A DNA stretch of 64,000 nucleotides, taken from the NCBI GenBank assembly GCA_963682175.1, contig OY821782.1, forward strand, positions 30,835,741 to 30,899,740, in the 5' to 3' direction. The notes beneath the pieces are model-generated. The model had not been told where the DNA came from and searched no databases. It worked only from the letters and a program-made list of their open reading frames with translations. Made by a program: the position numbers and the translations under genes. This document shows, one piece after another, positions 21,544-34,387 of the stretch. The stretch comes from Triglochin maritima. Taxonomy: Eukaryota; Streptophyta; Magnoliopsida; Alismatales; Juncaginaceae. The stretch's first letter is position 1. Each line of letters starts with the position of its first letter.

Positions 21544-23580
21544 TGTTGGATTTCATATTTAATTGTACATATTTATTTTCGAAATTGTTATGCACAATAA
21601 GGATTAATTTACAATTTTCTATGATTTATTTCATGCATGCATCAATTTGTTTCAATATCTAGTTTCTGAACTTTATTAAAACAAATATGGGCTCCGAAAT
21701 TTATACCTACAAGTTCTCTAAAACTTCTTGAAGATTCGGAGACGTTGGGGATGCTCCTCGCTGCGCCGGATGCCTCCGAGTATTCACCAAACTCTAAACA
21801 AGATCGGAGAGAGGGAAGCTAGTCTCTCAATCTCCGATAGGGTTTAGAATCCAATTAGTAACCCCTCTTTAATTCCCTTGAGAAGATGATCTCTTAAGAA
21901 CTAAAACTAAACTTAAGAATTAAGGAATTTTCATGGAGAATTATGGAGAGAGAATTTTGCATAAGAAAATAATGAATGAATTAAGGAGGTAATGAGATAA
22001 ACTTGTATTTATAAGTTCTCTCCAAATTACCTATTCATGTGCAACCTCTTGCCCATGATTTCATGCAAAATTCCATCTAACCATCCATTATTTAATAATA
22101 AATAATATTAGCCACGAATTAAATCAATTATGGACCAATTCCATGCATGATCTAATTAATTCTGCATTTACCGTCTGGACCGGTCGACCGTTTGGAGGTT
22201 CGGTCAACCGCTCGAACCAGGTTTCGGTCGACCGTTCAATAACTCGGTCGACCGTTCGTAACTGGAATTATTCCATCGCTATGTTCGGTCGACCGACCGA
22301 TTACATTCAGTCGACCGTTCGAACAGATGAAACTTCCCTGTTATCGGTCGAGACACATCCGGTTGACCGTGCCCGATCGGTAGACCGTTTACTGCTAACC
22401 GGTCGACCGTTGGAGCACTATTCTGCAGACTTGTCAAATTTCGGTTTAACCCCTACAAAATTTGACATTTCGGGATTAGTAGTAAATTCACAACTTATGT
22501 AACATATTATCCTATGTAATGATCAATCATTACACCCCATAATATTTACATCACATATGAATTTTATTTAGATTCTAATTATGTTATTAATCACAACATA
22601 ATTTTGATTTTTCTTGTTCATCCCATGTGTCATATTTTCTACATGAAACCCGACACATCCTATGAACTCAAAATCCCCATTTCTTGTTTTTCAGTTTTGT
22701 GGTGTGACCTATGGGAGGATCTAAACTAAGTTGACAGTGATATTAAGAGCTTAATATCACAAGCTATAAGCGGTATCTAGCTACACATTATAGCTCCCAA
22801 TTAGTTAGATGTCTTAATTCCACTCGAACCAAAATCCGATCCATTTAGTGATGGAGTGCACCACTTGTGTCCGTCCCTTGCCTCATGATATTAAGAATAC
22901 ACACAAAGTAGTATTGTGTCATCTTTGTATTAGTATTCATTTCTTGATCTCTTTAAGCTAGTTATAAATATGTGACTTAACTCAAATCACATTGTGCACA
23001 TTATAACTTTGCTTTATCAAGGGGCCCACTAATATCATTACTCAATTAAGAGGGGCAATGATAATCTTTTGACTAACAATCTTCTCCAACGAAAGTTATA
23101 CTTAACCAACCAATGCCTTTACACTACACTCATCGATAGCTCAAGACACTAGTCTAATTAAGAACTCCTTAAGCGATCGGATATAAGTCTCATATCAAAG
23201 GACCAAGGACACAATAAAATAATAATGACACAGAAACACATTCCTATAATATTTTACTTGTTAGGTCAATTCGGTATACAAAAGTACTACTTTCCTCTTT
23301 TGTGTACCCGTGTTGTCACTTACTTGTAGAGCTACAATGATCTATGACCAGCACGACAATCTTAACTCGGTAATAAATGTCCCATGTTTATTACCATGAT
23401 TGCGAATATCTTTTGTTTTATGTAAACCAATATCTTTTAGAGCTCTACGGTTAAGGACCAAGAGCATCTTCCTTAACACTTCCAAAAGACGAATAACATA
23501 AACAAGGAACAAAATGATTTCTCATTCAATTCATAATAATTGACATTTAAAAGTAAAACTTTTAGAACACATTCCCTTCA
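21544..23580 (-). repeat. 5' LTR of copia element 1
   Basis: Colinear with the LTR at 14181-16229. The minus-strand TATA box is at 22005-22013 and the CGGTCGACCG cluster at about 22180-22412. Some cluster copies differ between the two LTRs (for example cggttgaccg here), showing decay since insertion. Confidence 0.92.
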
Positions 23581-23585
23581 AAAAT

Positions 23586-23915
23586 GGCATATACGTCGGA
23601 TATAAGGCTGCCCTGACCCGACATCTCTCTATACGTCATATATACATAGACGTCAGTCGCTTAATGAATGACGTCTATTATTTAGGAATGCACGTCGGTC
23701 ATTCGAGATGACCGACATTTATGTGTATATGAATAGATGTCAGTCTTTCGAGACGACCAACGTCTACTCCTAAATAATAGACGTCGACCATTAAGCGACC
23801 GACGTCTATTCGCTAGGTATAGATGTCAGTTGTACCTCTTAGCTGACGTCTATTCCTTTTTTTGAAAAGAATAGACGTCGGCTGAGAGAAACAACCGACG
23901 TCTATTCCCTTACCT
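23586..23915. repeat. Subterminal hairpin repeats of CACTA A
   Basis: Repeated gacgtctattc / gaatagacgtc words pair into hairpins with 10-20-bp loops, for example around 23800-23905. The same words fill both ends of element D. These are the family-2 subterminal repeats, the likely binding sites of its TNPA-type protein. Confidence 0.8.
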
Positions 23916-24239
23916 GATAAAAAATGAAATGTAGCAATCATAGATACTTGCATAGCAAACACATTCAACCTGCACAAGAAAAGCACTCATCCTGCACCAA
24001 ATTCATTCACAAACACAAATAGATACACACATTCATCCACAAACACAAATACATACAAACATACAAACACAAACACAATCATTCCACACACTTGGCATTC
24101 ATACACAAACACTTGGCATTCATTCCAAAAATGTTTGATTATATTAAGGCATAACATTGTATGTTTGTAATACAAGTAAACTTGTTAAATAAATTACAAA
24201 ACAAATGTTAGTGATATGAGAACCTCTTAGTTCGTTAAC

Positions 24240-27112
24240 ATGTTTCTGATAAAATAGTGAGTCCATTGGTCGCGAGTATCATCGAACTCCTGTTGCGAGT
24301 ACGGATCGCTACTCTTTGGGAAGACCTATAAAAATAGAAGTAAGAAATATTAATATCTAAATAATAAAACTATAATTATACAACTGAATAGCGATATATA
24401 TTACCTCGGATAGAGCTACGTCTTGAATTGCAAATTCGAGAATTTCCTCCATGTATCTCATCACGTAGTAACCACATTTCGTATTTCCAGTTTGTTTGCG
24501 GTAGTACAAACATATAAATTCGCTAAATATTCTATTACTTAACTTAATTAACAAAAATAGGAGAAAGAACTTACTCCCATTCCATGCCATGTTACTCCCG
24601 TTTTTGGTGTTGTTCTCCTGCCACCTAACACTTGGTAAACCTTCATTGTCTCGAGTAGCACAAGTTATTGAACATGAATTCGATAATACTAATTAAAATA
24701 CACGGATTCCAAATACGATGATTAAAACAAACTTACATATTTACAAGTTTCTTTATTGATTCTCTTGGTTTAATCGACCCCAGAGGATCAAACCAATATG
24801 CCAAATTAGTCTCGGAGCATAGAACGACAAGCATCCAATGAGCGATGTTTATGTACATAACTAGAAGTTTATTACGAAATAAAATTCCACTTACTTTGAA
24901 TTAACAAATTTACCTCTCATGATAAGGGAGCAGATAATATCTTTTGCCTTGATTTTTCATGAGAGTCCCAAGCTCACCAGATCTATCCTCCCCGGATATA
25001 TAGGTATATGGACTAACAAATCCAAATAGTTGATCGCCGGGAAAGACTGACCTTCTGAAGTCATAAAGGTGCCTACAAGAGTAATTATTACATTATATTA
25101 TAATTAGGATAAAATTATTCAATACATTTCAACTTATACAGAACAAAACACTTACTTCACTTGCACGTCGATAATCATTATGCACAATTGATCCATCGCC
25201 AAGAACTGCATAACATCCTCTTTGACGACGTATAAAGCAGGAGACAACCCTTGAACCTCCTCCAAATCCCAGGTAGTTAAGCAATGTGATTCCCTACCTA
25301 CCATACAATGATACAACATTTTACAGAAACTTGGTAGCAAATTAATGTTGATCGGAGGTTGGTTGTTTGACTCTTTGCTCGGGGGGCTTGGAACCTTACA
25401 AATATATATACAAACGTAAAAAACCATTATTAACAAAATTGATATTTTCTGGTTTTCAAAATTAAAGTATACCTCGTGTGTGTCATTTTGCTCCATTAAA
25501 TGACTAGCCCACCTCATGAACCCACCGATAGCATCACCGAAGGTAACAACCTCTTCTTCCTGCATTGGCACCAGAGTCTAAGCAGCTCCCCACTGCAACC
25601 TTCACTTCTCCCTCTTCTACCTCTTTGAAGCGGTGTCAAGAGATGTCATAAACTTTGTCGTGTCCCACCAATCTTCGATCAGGGTCTTCGACAAATAGAG
25701 CACATCTAGATCCATCCTCAAACTTTCGAGGACTGCCTACGAGGGCCAACTCTCAGGAATGAGCTGCAAAATCAGATTGTCAGTTGGGGTTGACCACTGG
25801 CTGCACCGGAGGAGTGGTCACCGAGGAAGAAGTGGTCCTACGGCGGATAGGAGAAGTTGGTAAATCGCGATCCAATCTCTCCATAACAAGTTGCAATTTA
25901 TTTTGCAAATCTCCAATTTGTTGATCTCATTTGGTATGAACTATCAACGAAGTTGACCACTGAGTCTTTTCATAATATTGTCGAAGTCCAACCCTACACC
26001 CTACCCGACCGGCCCGACCGGGATGTTCGTCATTTCCCAAGGCTTCGCTAGAATATCATTCCGTCCATGAGAAGCAAATTTGCCTTGGGATTCTCTCAAC
26101 TTCAGAAAGTCTTAAAGTTTAAAGAAAAATGTTACCAACAATTGAAAAATATAAAATTACTGAATGTGATTTAATAACATATACAAGTGATAAAACATAC
26201 TATCTCCCAGCCAATCGCTTGCGACTCGACTAAGATGTACTCCCCTTTGGAGTTTACCCTCGCTCTCTTCCAAGAATCACAACGAGCTACCGGGGGGAGG
26301 AGGAGAAGTTGTTTGCTTGCTCCTCATTCATACTCGAGTTAATTGCTTCTTGTTTCTCCAGGGCAATTTTTTCAACCATCATTTGTGCTTCAGAGCTAAC
26401 TTTTGGAGCCCCGCTCGAGACATACGATGCGTATACTTGTTAAAACATCTAATCTTTTGGTTTTTTGCTCAGAGGGCCTAAAACCAATTTTATTAGATTG
26501 TCATTTAAAACAATAACTTAATAAGTTCATATTCTAAATTAAACTCAGTTACCTCAAACTCTTGACTATCTCTTGATTTTCGGAATTGCTCTCATTGATT
26601 CAGAGTGATAAAGTTATAGATATCGCATGGATTTCTATCTTGGTAGTCTCTGAATATGTACTTGTTAGTTAAATTTGTTTTGAAGTCCCTCCAACTGACC
26701 GACATGTATGTCATCCACTTTTTCTTCAACTTGTCAGTGGATTGGAACTCAAAAGTTGCTTATAAATGTTAACATTTTTAATTTATATATATCAAAAGTT
26801 CGACTAAAACTAAAGAATTTTATAATGGACTCATTACTTGCATGTCATCCCATATTGTGCCCTTCAACTTCTCTTCAATCTCAGCCCAACTCGACAAACA
26901 TATGTCAACTTTGGCCCTCGCTAGTCTCCCTAGATAACTTTTCCAGTTATCAGACAACATGCCTATCGGCTCAAGACGGTCATCAAACTGGATTGGAACT
27001 CTACCATCTCTATTATTCTCCCCACAAATTCTTTCATCATTGTAGGACCTCGTCAACTGTAAGTCTTCGAGCCTTCAAACTCTGATGGAGTGGGTTTCTT
27101 TTTCGGAGTCAT
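24240..27112 (-). pseudogene. CACTA A TNPA-type gene with Ulp1-like (C48) domain
   Basis: The start is MTPKKKPTPSEF at about 27112. Transposase_24 parts follow: DDRLEPIGML and YLGRLARAKVDICLSSW (27000-26870), then a WRDFKTN segment (about 26680). A coiled, Gln/Glu-rich part lies near 26390. The C48 domain occupies 25571-24240: GGFMRW, FLAMDQLCIM, a predicted catalytic His in AHWMLVVL (about 24840), YWFDPLGS (about 24790) and the Cys box TGNTKCGYYVMRYMEE (about 24490-24440). The His-Asp-Cys set is present, separated by intron-like AT-rich gaps. Stops occur in the Transposase_24 part, so the copy is probably dead. A cysteine-protease domain on the second CACTA gene is known in plants, with unclear function. 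Confidence 0.78.
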
Positions 27113-27297
27113 GACACTATAAAAGGTAAACTCAAGACATTAACAAGTAAAATCAAGACATTAAATGGTTATTAAAATGTATTACAAGAAATTTTGCACC
27201 TTTACGATTTCTTTTTTCTTAATGGATTTTCAATCCATATACCTTCACTGTGGTCATCTCTAAACATACAAGTCTCAACATTTATTTTCTCGTCTAC

Positions 27298-29859
27298 TTA
27301 GTTCAGCTCCGGTGCTTGCTTAGAGAAATGTGGTGTCTCTTCATATTCGATAAGACTATCATCTGATACAATTTTTTTATTCCCTTCCAAAATTATTGTC
27401 AATTTCTTATCACATGTATTAGCCACATAGAAGACTTTGTTTCGCTTGCGAAGCGAGAATAAAAGGTTCTCCTTTTTATCCTTCTTTTGAAAAATCAATT
27501 AAAGTGAACCCCAAACCATCCACTCGAACTCCACTTTTATTATCAGCTCACTTGCATCTAAATACAGGTACTTTGAATTTAACAAAATCTAGCTCCCATG
27601 TCTTCAATTACTCTGTAATAGGACATGTCGGCGTATACAGGATTCTTATCTTTAAAACTAGACACATGCAAAGATGATACTATTAAAGTGACCCCACTGT
27701 TCTGAACAACACTTTTGGCATCTTTATAGACTGTGTTGAATGAATATCTGATATCATAGCCAATGTAACTTATAATAGCAGAATGCAGACCGCGGGCCAA
27801 CCATTGTATTGTCTCATAAACATCATGCTTGTAAGCCACATTTTTGAACGAAGAGATGAAATTCTTATTGTGACTATTAATTACTTGTTGATCACTCCAT
27901 AAAGGATTTCTTTCCTTTAGAAGCTTCATGTTTCATTTAGTTAAGGTTGAACTTCATTAGAATTGTACAACACACAAAAATATGTTGTCGTTAAGCACTC
28001 ACCATTTGGATTTAACATTTTCATCACACGTGTCCCTTTACCATCGAAACGTTCATCATGACGATTCTTCGGAAGTCCAACAGTTTTGGTGTTTGCTAGG
28101 TATCCAGTGCAAAACTCGATAACCTCCTCAACTATGTATCCTTCAACAATACTAGCATCTGGCCTTTAACGATTTTTACAATAAACTTTCAACACTTTCA
28201 TATACGCTCGAAAGGATACATCCCCCTTAAAAAACCGGTTCACACAATTTAACTTCTCTAACCAAATGAATAACTAGATGAATTAAAATGTCGAAAAAAG
28301 TAGGTGGGAAGAACATCTCCAACTGACATAATGTAACCACAATTTCATTTTGCAACTTATCTAACTACACGGGATCGACCATTTTACTGTAAATATTGTT
28401 GAAAAAGGAACATTACTTTATTATTGCATGTCTAATATCTCTCGGTAATATGATTCTCAGTGCTAGAGGTAACAACTTCTGCATTAGAGTGTGACAATTG
28501 TGAGACTTCATCCCCACAAGTTTCAAATCCTTCATAACAAGCCTACTAATATTTGAAGAATAACCTTTTGGAACCCTTAGATCGTGCAAGAAATAATGCT
28601 TCTCCTTTCTACACAATGTATAACTTGCTAGAGGTAAGTAATTCCGGTCTGCTTTCTTCTATGGTGCCAGCATTGCTTGTATACCAAGGTCAACAAGATC
28701 AAGTCTAGCATTATATCCATCTTTTTTCTTACTAGGTATGTTCAACAAAGTGCCAACAAGACTATCAAAAATACTTTTCTTTACGTGCATCCCATAAATA
28801 TAATGTCTAACTTCTAAAGTTTACTAGTAAGGGAGATCAAAAAATATGGATCTTTTTTTCCAAAGACGTTTGTCATTTGCTCGTCTGTACGGTTTTCCAA
28901 ATTCACATTCAACGTTCATTACACGTTCATACACCTTCTCGACGCTAATTTCAACTAGCAGAATCTGGAACTCCTATTTTCTGTTAAATGCATTCTTCAA
29001 CCTACGATAAGGGTGAGAGTTCAGCAAAAATCTCTGATGACCAAGATAGACTGTCTTAGAACCTTTAACTAGTTGCAAGGAGCATGTATTCTCTTCGCAA
29101 ATTGGACAAGCTTTATGAAATATGACAGAATATCCAGACAGATTACCTTAAGCTGGAAAGTCATTAATCGTGCAAAAAATCATTGTCCGCATTACAAATG
29201 ACTGTTGACGATAAGCATCAAACATTGGCTCTCCGTCATGCCACAGTCTTTTTAGGTCATCAATTAAGGGTCCAAAATACACATCTATGTCGTTTCCAGG
29301 TTGCTTTGGACCAGAAATAATTAAAGACAACATAATATATTTATGTTTTTTGCATAACCACAAGGGCAAATTGTAAATTACAAGCAGAACAGGCCAAGAA
29401 CTGTGAATGCTACTTAAACTATCGAAAGAATTCATTTCGTCCGTACAGAGTCCTAGTCGTACATTCCTGGATTCTTCGCCAAACACAGCAAAGTCATAAT
29501 CTACTTTTTTCAATTGAGGTGAATCTGCAGGATGACGTAACAACTGATCATTTGGTGTCTCACGATCAGCATGTTGTGTCATGTTTTTGGAATCCTCCTT
29601 ACCCGCAAACAAACGTTTAAGCCTTGGTATTGTCGGAGGATACCACAAAACTTTAGCAGGAAGACCTTTCATTTTCAACTCATCATGATATACATTGTGC
29701 TTTGATCCACTGCGTTTCAATTTGTTTCGTGAAACATTACACCTGGGACAAGAATGTATGTTTTCAACCTCACCCCTATACAATATACAATCATTCGGAC
29801 ATGCATGTATCTTCCTATATTCCATTCCCATAGGACACAACACTTTCTTAGCATCCTAA
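27298..29859 (-). pseudogene. CACTA A TNP2 transposase, N-terminally truncated
   Basis: The minus strand begins at 29859 inside the conserved MLCPMGMEYRKIHACPND region. It continues through the TNP2 (Transposase_21) core with VLWYPPTIPRLKRLF, ESRNVRLGLCTDEMN and FGPLIDDLKRLW to 29148. Broken frames follow through DUF4218 (about 28616-28260, LPRDIRHAIIK) and DUF4216 (27929-27298, NSGVTLIV). The N-terminal Transpos_assoc domain is missing because element B begins at 29860. Several stops lie between 29147 and 27930. The intact family protein excises and inserts the element. Confidence 0.85.
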
Positions 29860-30305
29860 CATTGCTGGAAAAAAGGGCTACGACGTTGGATATTAAGGGG
29901 GTACAATGTCGGGTTGATCGGCTTCCATGACCAACGTGGTACATGGGAGACGTTATAAAGGTGTACCCTTTAAACGTCGGTCGTAACAACCAACGTGGTA
30001 GTATGCTATATAATGTCGGTCATAGTTTTAACCGAAACCAACGTGATAAATCGACGTGCAAGTGGGCTCCTCAAAATCCTACCACATCGGTTGTCTTATA
30101 GGGCCGATGTGGTAGGGTCTTTAATAAAAATAAAAATCAAAAAATAACCTACCACGTCTGCTGTTTATAGAGCCGACGTGTTTGTATGGCATCTATCACG
30201 TCTGCATTTTTGTATATCCGACGTTGTAGGGTTCTTAAATTAAAATAAAAAATAAATCCTATAATGTCGATACTGCATAAAGGCCGACGTTGTAGGATAT
30301 TTCTT
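29860..30305. repeat. Left terminus and subterminal repeats of CACTA B
   Basis: After the terminal CATTGCTGGAAAAAAGGG come hairpins of accacgtcgg type. Examples are ctaccacatcgg ... ccgatgtggtag at 30078-30117 and the pair around 30150-30182. The set mirrors the array at 12155-12982. Confidence 0.78.
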
Positions 30306-30566
30306 TTCATATGTATAATTTTATCATTTGTTTGATACCTCTATTTCAGACTTGAACCCTGCAGTATCAATTAAACATTCATATCTATCAAAAAGTAATT
30401 CACAACATTCATATCAAACATACAAATCTATCAACATATCAACAGACAAATTCACAACATTCATATTCAGTCCAGCAATAAGAAAATCATATCCATCAAA
30501 TGCACAACATTCGTATCAACATACAAATGCTTCTACTTAATACAACATACAATGAACCTTTAGTTT

Positions 30567-33500
30567 TTACATTTTCATTTTTCGTTTTCTGCTCATAGGA
30601 TCTTTGATCCATATTCCTTCACGATGATCGTCTCGGATAATTAAGTTGTTAATAGTTTGGTCGTCATCGAGCGATTTAAGTTCAGGTACTTGTGCAAACA
30701 GGGGAATTACTCCAATCTCAATAACATCTTCTTCAACCACGATTTGCCATTTTCCTTCTAAAACTACCAACCATTCATTAGCACACGGGTCTTTTACATA
30801 AAATATATGTTTTGCTTGAGATGCCAGAATGAAAGGATCTTCCTTAAAACCTTCTTTTTTATGGTTCACCAAAGTAAATCCCAAATCATCGACTTGAAGA
30901 CCGTTCTTATTATCCACCCACTTGCATTTCAATACCGCAACATTGAATTTAGTGAAATTCAGCTCCCATATTTCTTCAATCTAACCATAATAAGACATAT
31001 GTGCATATATGGGATTTCTATCTTTCGAACTAGATATGGCGATTCAGCTACCAAAGTGACCCCACTATTCTGCATTGTGTTTTTCTCGTCATCCATTTTG
31101 GTATAGAAAAAAAATTCATTGATATCATAGCCATTTAAAGATGTCACTATAGGATTTGGTCTATATGCCAACCACTTCAAATTTTCAGAAACTTTACGGC
31201 TATACACAGTTTCCCTGAACCAATCAACAAAAGCCTTATAGTGAGCATTAATTACTTGTTGATCAGTCCAAGAAGGATGTTTGTCCCTCACTATGGTCAT
31301 GTGCTCATCCAACTAAGGTTGGACTTCATCAGAATTGCACAACACATAGAAATACACTTTGAAGAGATCCTCACCTTTTGGACTTATCATCTTCGGGCAA
31401 CGCGTACCTTTACCTTCAATCCTATTTTCATGTTTGTGCTTAGGAAGTCCCACACTCTTAGTATGAGCCAAGTACTCATTACAAAACTCAGTTACCTCTT
31501 GAGCTTTGTAACCTTCAACGATACTCGCATCTGGCCTTCATCGATTCTTACAATAATATTGCAACTCACCCATGTAACGCTCGAATGGATACATCCACAT
31601 CAAAAATACCTGACCGAGTAGCTTAACTTCTCTAACCAGATGAATCACCAAATGAACCATAATGTCAAAAAAAGATGGCGGAAAGTACATCTCCAACTGA
31701 CATATTGTAACAACAACATTCTGCAATTTATTCAAATACTTTGGATCAACTACTTTGCTGCAAATCTTGTTGCAGAACAAACAAAATTTGATAATAGCAT
31801 GTCTAACGTGTTTCGGCAATATCGATCTAATAGCAACGGGTAACAACTACTGCATCAACACATGACAATCATGAGACTTCAAACCAAGTAGTTTCAAATC
31901 TTTAATTGATGCAACTGCTAATATTTGAAGAATACACGTGCGGCACTTTGACACCATGTAGACACTGACACAAAGCTCATTTCTCCATTCTATCCAAAGT
32001 GTAACAAGCTGGTGGTAAATACTTACGAGTACCCTTACTCTCTGGTGCTAGTTTTGCTCGAATACTAAGTTCAAGTAAATCAAGTCTGGCATTATATCCA
32101 TCTTTTGTCTTACCTGGTATGTTAAGAAGAGTTACTAACAAACTGTCACAAATATTTTTTTCGACATGCATCACATCAATACAGTGTTTGACTTCTAAAG
32201 TCTCCCAATAAGGAAGGTTTAAAAAAATGGATTTTTTTTCAGCTACGCTACTCTTATCATTTCCGCATTTGTAAGGGTTACCGAATTTGCATTGAATGTT
32301 CTTCACCTGCTCAAGAACTTGTCTTGCACTGATTTCTGTATAAAGTTCTTTGAATTCCTGCTTCCCGTTAAATGTCCTTTTAATTTTCCGATACGGATGA
32401 CTCATAGGAAGAAATTTGCGATGACCAAGATACATTGTCTTACTGCCATGCAAAAGTTGCAAAGAACATGTATTTTCGTCACAAATAGGACACGCTTTGT
32501 GCCCTTTCACAGAATAGCCAGACAGATTTCCATATGCATGGAAGTCATTAATTGTGCAAAATATCATCGCACGAATTGTAAATGACTGTTGACGGTGGGC
32601 ATCCCACACTTGCTCGCCATCGTTCCACAATTTCTTCAAGTCATCAATTAGGGGACCCAAATACACATCTATGTGATTGTCGGGTTGTTTTTGACCAGAC
32701 ATCATTAAGGATAACGTCATGTAACTATGTTTCATTCTTAACCATGGAGGTAGATTGTACATCACTAGTAGAACAAGCCACGAACTATGACGGCTACTCA
32801 AACTCCCGTAAGGATTCATTCCATCACTACACAAACCAAGTCTTAGATTTCTGGATTCTTGACCGAACACCTGAAAATCTGAATCAATCTTCTTCCATTG
32901 CGGAGAATCTACAGGATGTCGAAGCATCTCATCATTTGCTTTATCACGATCTGCATGCCATATCTGATTCTTTGAATCCGCGGGGCGGGAAAACAAATGT
33001 TTCAACCTTGGAATAATCGGAAGATACCACAACACCTTCGCATGCGGCCCTTGTACTGGTATATATCACTCACATTTTTCTTTTGTTTATACTGTGACAC
33101 ATTACAAACCGGACAACAATGCAGATTTTCATATTGGGCCCTATGTAATATGCAATCATTAGGGCATGCATGTATTTTCCTATGCTGCATACCCATTGGA
33201 CACAAGATTTTTTTTGCCTCATATGTACGGTCTGGAAGTTCGTTGTTTCTAGAAGAATTTCTTTTAAAAACTTAAGTAAGGCAGTAAAACTAACATAACT
33301 CCAACCGTTGGAAGCTTTCAAGGTATATAACCGTAACACTACAGACAATCTACTAAAATCATTGCAACCTGGGTATAAAGGTTTTGTCACTGTCTGACAA
33401 CAAATTATTAAGTACTTGTGGTTTATCATCAAACTTTTCGGCAACATCTCGAATCATATCCTCTAACTGATCATCATGATTAACATCTTTCTGTGAAGGA

Positions 33501-33757
33501 CCATCACTTTCTTTACGTATTTCATTCTCACCGTGCCATATCCAACGCGTATAACCATCATAAAAACATTTTTCCAATAGATGAGCCTTGATTTCTTTTA
33601 CATCTTTTATGAACATGCTAAGACACTTCCTACAAGGATAGAAGACCTTTTCTTCGTTTCTAAAATGGGCCTTATTTTGTACAAACTCTAGGAATTGATC
33701 AACTCCATACTCATACTCATCACTCAATCGGCTTGCAAAAATTCAATTTCGATTCAT
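30567..33757 (-). pseudogene. CACTA B TNP2 transposase, full length but broken
   Basis: The ATG at 33757 opens MNRN followed at once by a stop where the family has Trp. The Transpos_assoc domain follows (33727-33359; FYPCRKCLSM, TRWIWHGE). The TNP2 core comes next in three successive frames: GCNDFSRLSVVLRLYTLK, MCPMGMQHRKIHACPND, and a long open part 33035-31977 with ESRNLRLGLCSDGMN, FGQES and a CPICDENTCS zinc-like motif. DUF4218 is at 31846-31538 (LPKHVRHAIIKF) and DUF4216 at 31312-30567 (MKCKWVDNKNGLQVDDLG). At least four stops or frame changes make it inactive. Otherwise it keeps the complete domain order of a plant CACTA transposase. Confidence 0.88.
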
Positions 33758-34387
33758 TTTTATCTACACAACAACACAAATTCTAAGATCAATTAGCAAT
33801 TCAGCCAAAATCAAAATCAAAATCAGCATTCTACTAGTATAGTAGCATGCATTCAAAGACATTTTACTAAAAAACCAACTATCAATCAATCACAAGAAAA
33901 TAAGATAAATTACACAAAATAAAATCTAATCCACATAAAGATCCAATATATTTGACTTTTACACGGGCAAGATAAGTAGTTAGATCCACAAGAAAACCTT
34001 AAAAATCGGATCTTTAGACCAAAACATGGAATCTTTGATTTGAAGATAGAACGTGTCTACATATCCAGTTAAGCGGAAACATAAAACGAAAAAGCCACAC
34101 TTCACAATAAAGAGAAAATTTTCTCTTCTTACAATATCAACCAAACCAGAGAAGCAAAAAATCATATAAAAGCAGGACCCTGTTCGATTTGATGTGCGCC
34201 TAAAGAGGATAGATCGAACTGTGGTTGCGGTGGGATTGTGCTGTATTCGGAGATGGTGTGGTGGGTTTAGGGGTTGCGGTGAGATCAGAGATGGTGCGGT
34301 GGGTTTAGGGTTGCAGTGAGCTCGAGAAAGGTGTTATGGGGAGGTCTGAGGGGTTGGCTACGAGGGTTATATGATGTTGCTCTAAAA
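33758..34387 (-). other. Upstream region of the CACTA B transposase gene
   Basis: AT-rich at first, then a G-rich stretch with repeated ggtgggtttagggttgc words (about 34255-34320). This is the expected place of promoter and first exon. No motif can be called with confidence. Confidence 0.4.

Larger units (their letters stand above)
14181..23580 (-). mobile_element. Ty1/copia retrotransposon inserted in CACTA A
   Basis: LTRs 14181-16229 (2049 bp) and 21544-23580 (2037 bp) both read TGAAGGG...CCAACA on the minus strand. The 5-bp duplication is perfect: aaaat at 14176-14180 and 23581-23585. Primer site (21531-21543), gag (20041-19070), broken pol and polypurine tract (16230-16241) are in the right order for a minus-strand copia element. 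Pol is multiply broken and RNase H is almost absent. LTR divergence (several substitutions and a 12-bp indel near 14800) makes it clearly older than the Athila-like element. Confidence 0.93.
14165..29859 (-). mobile_element. CACTA element A (family 2), interrupted and right-truncated
   Basis: The left terminus is cactagtgcagaaaat (14165-14180). It resumes at 23586 after a copia insertion with ggcatatacgtcgg, and matches the start of element D at 45340. Subterminal hairpins (23586-23915), a TNPA/Ulp1-like gene (24240-27112) and a TNP2 transposase gene (27298-29859) follow, both on the minus strand. At 29860 element B begins inside the TNP2 gene. The remaining 5' part of A is not found downstream, so the right end is lost. 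Without the copia element about 6.3 kb of A remain. The three bases before the terminus are tgg. Confidence 0.85.
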
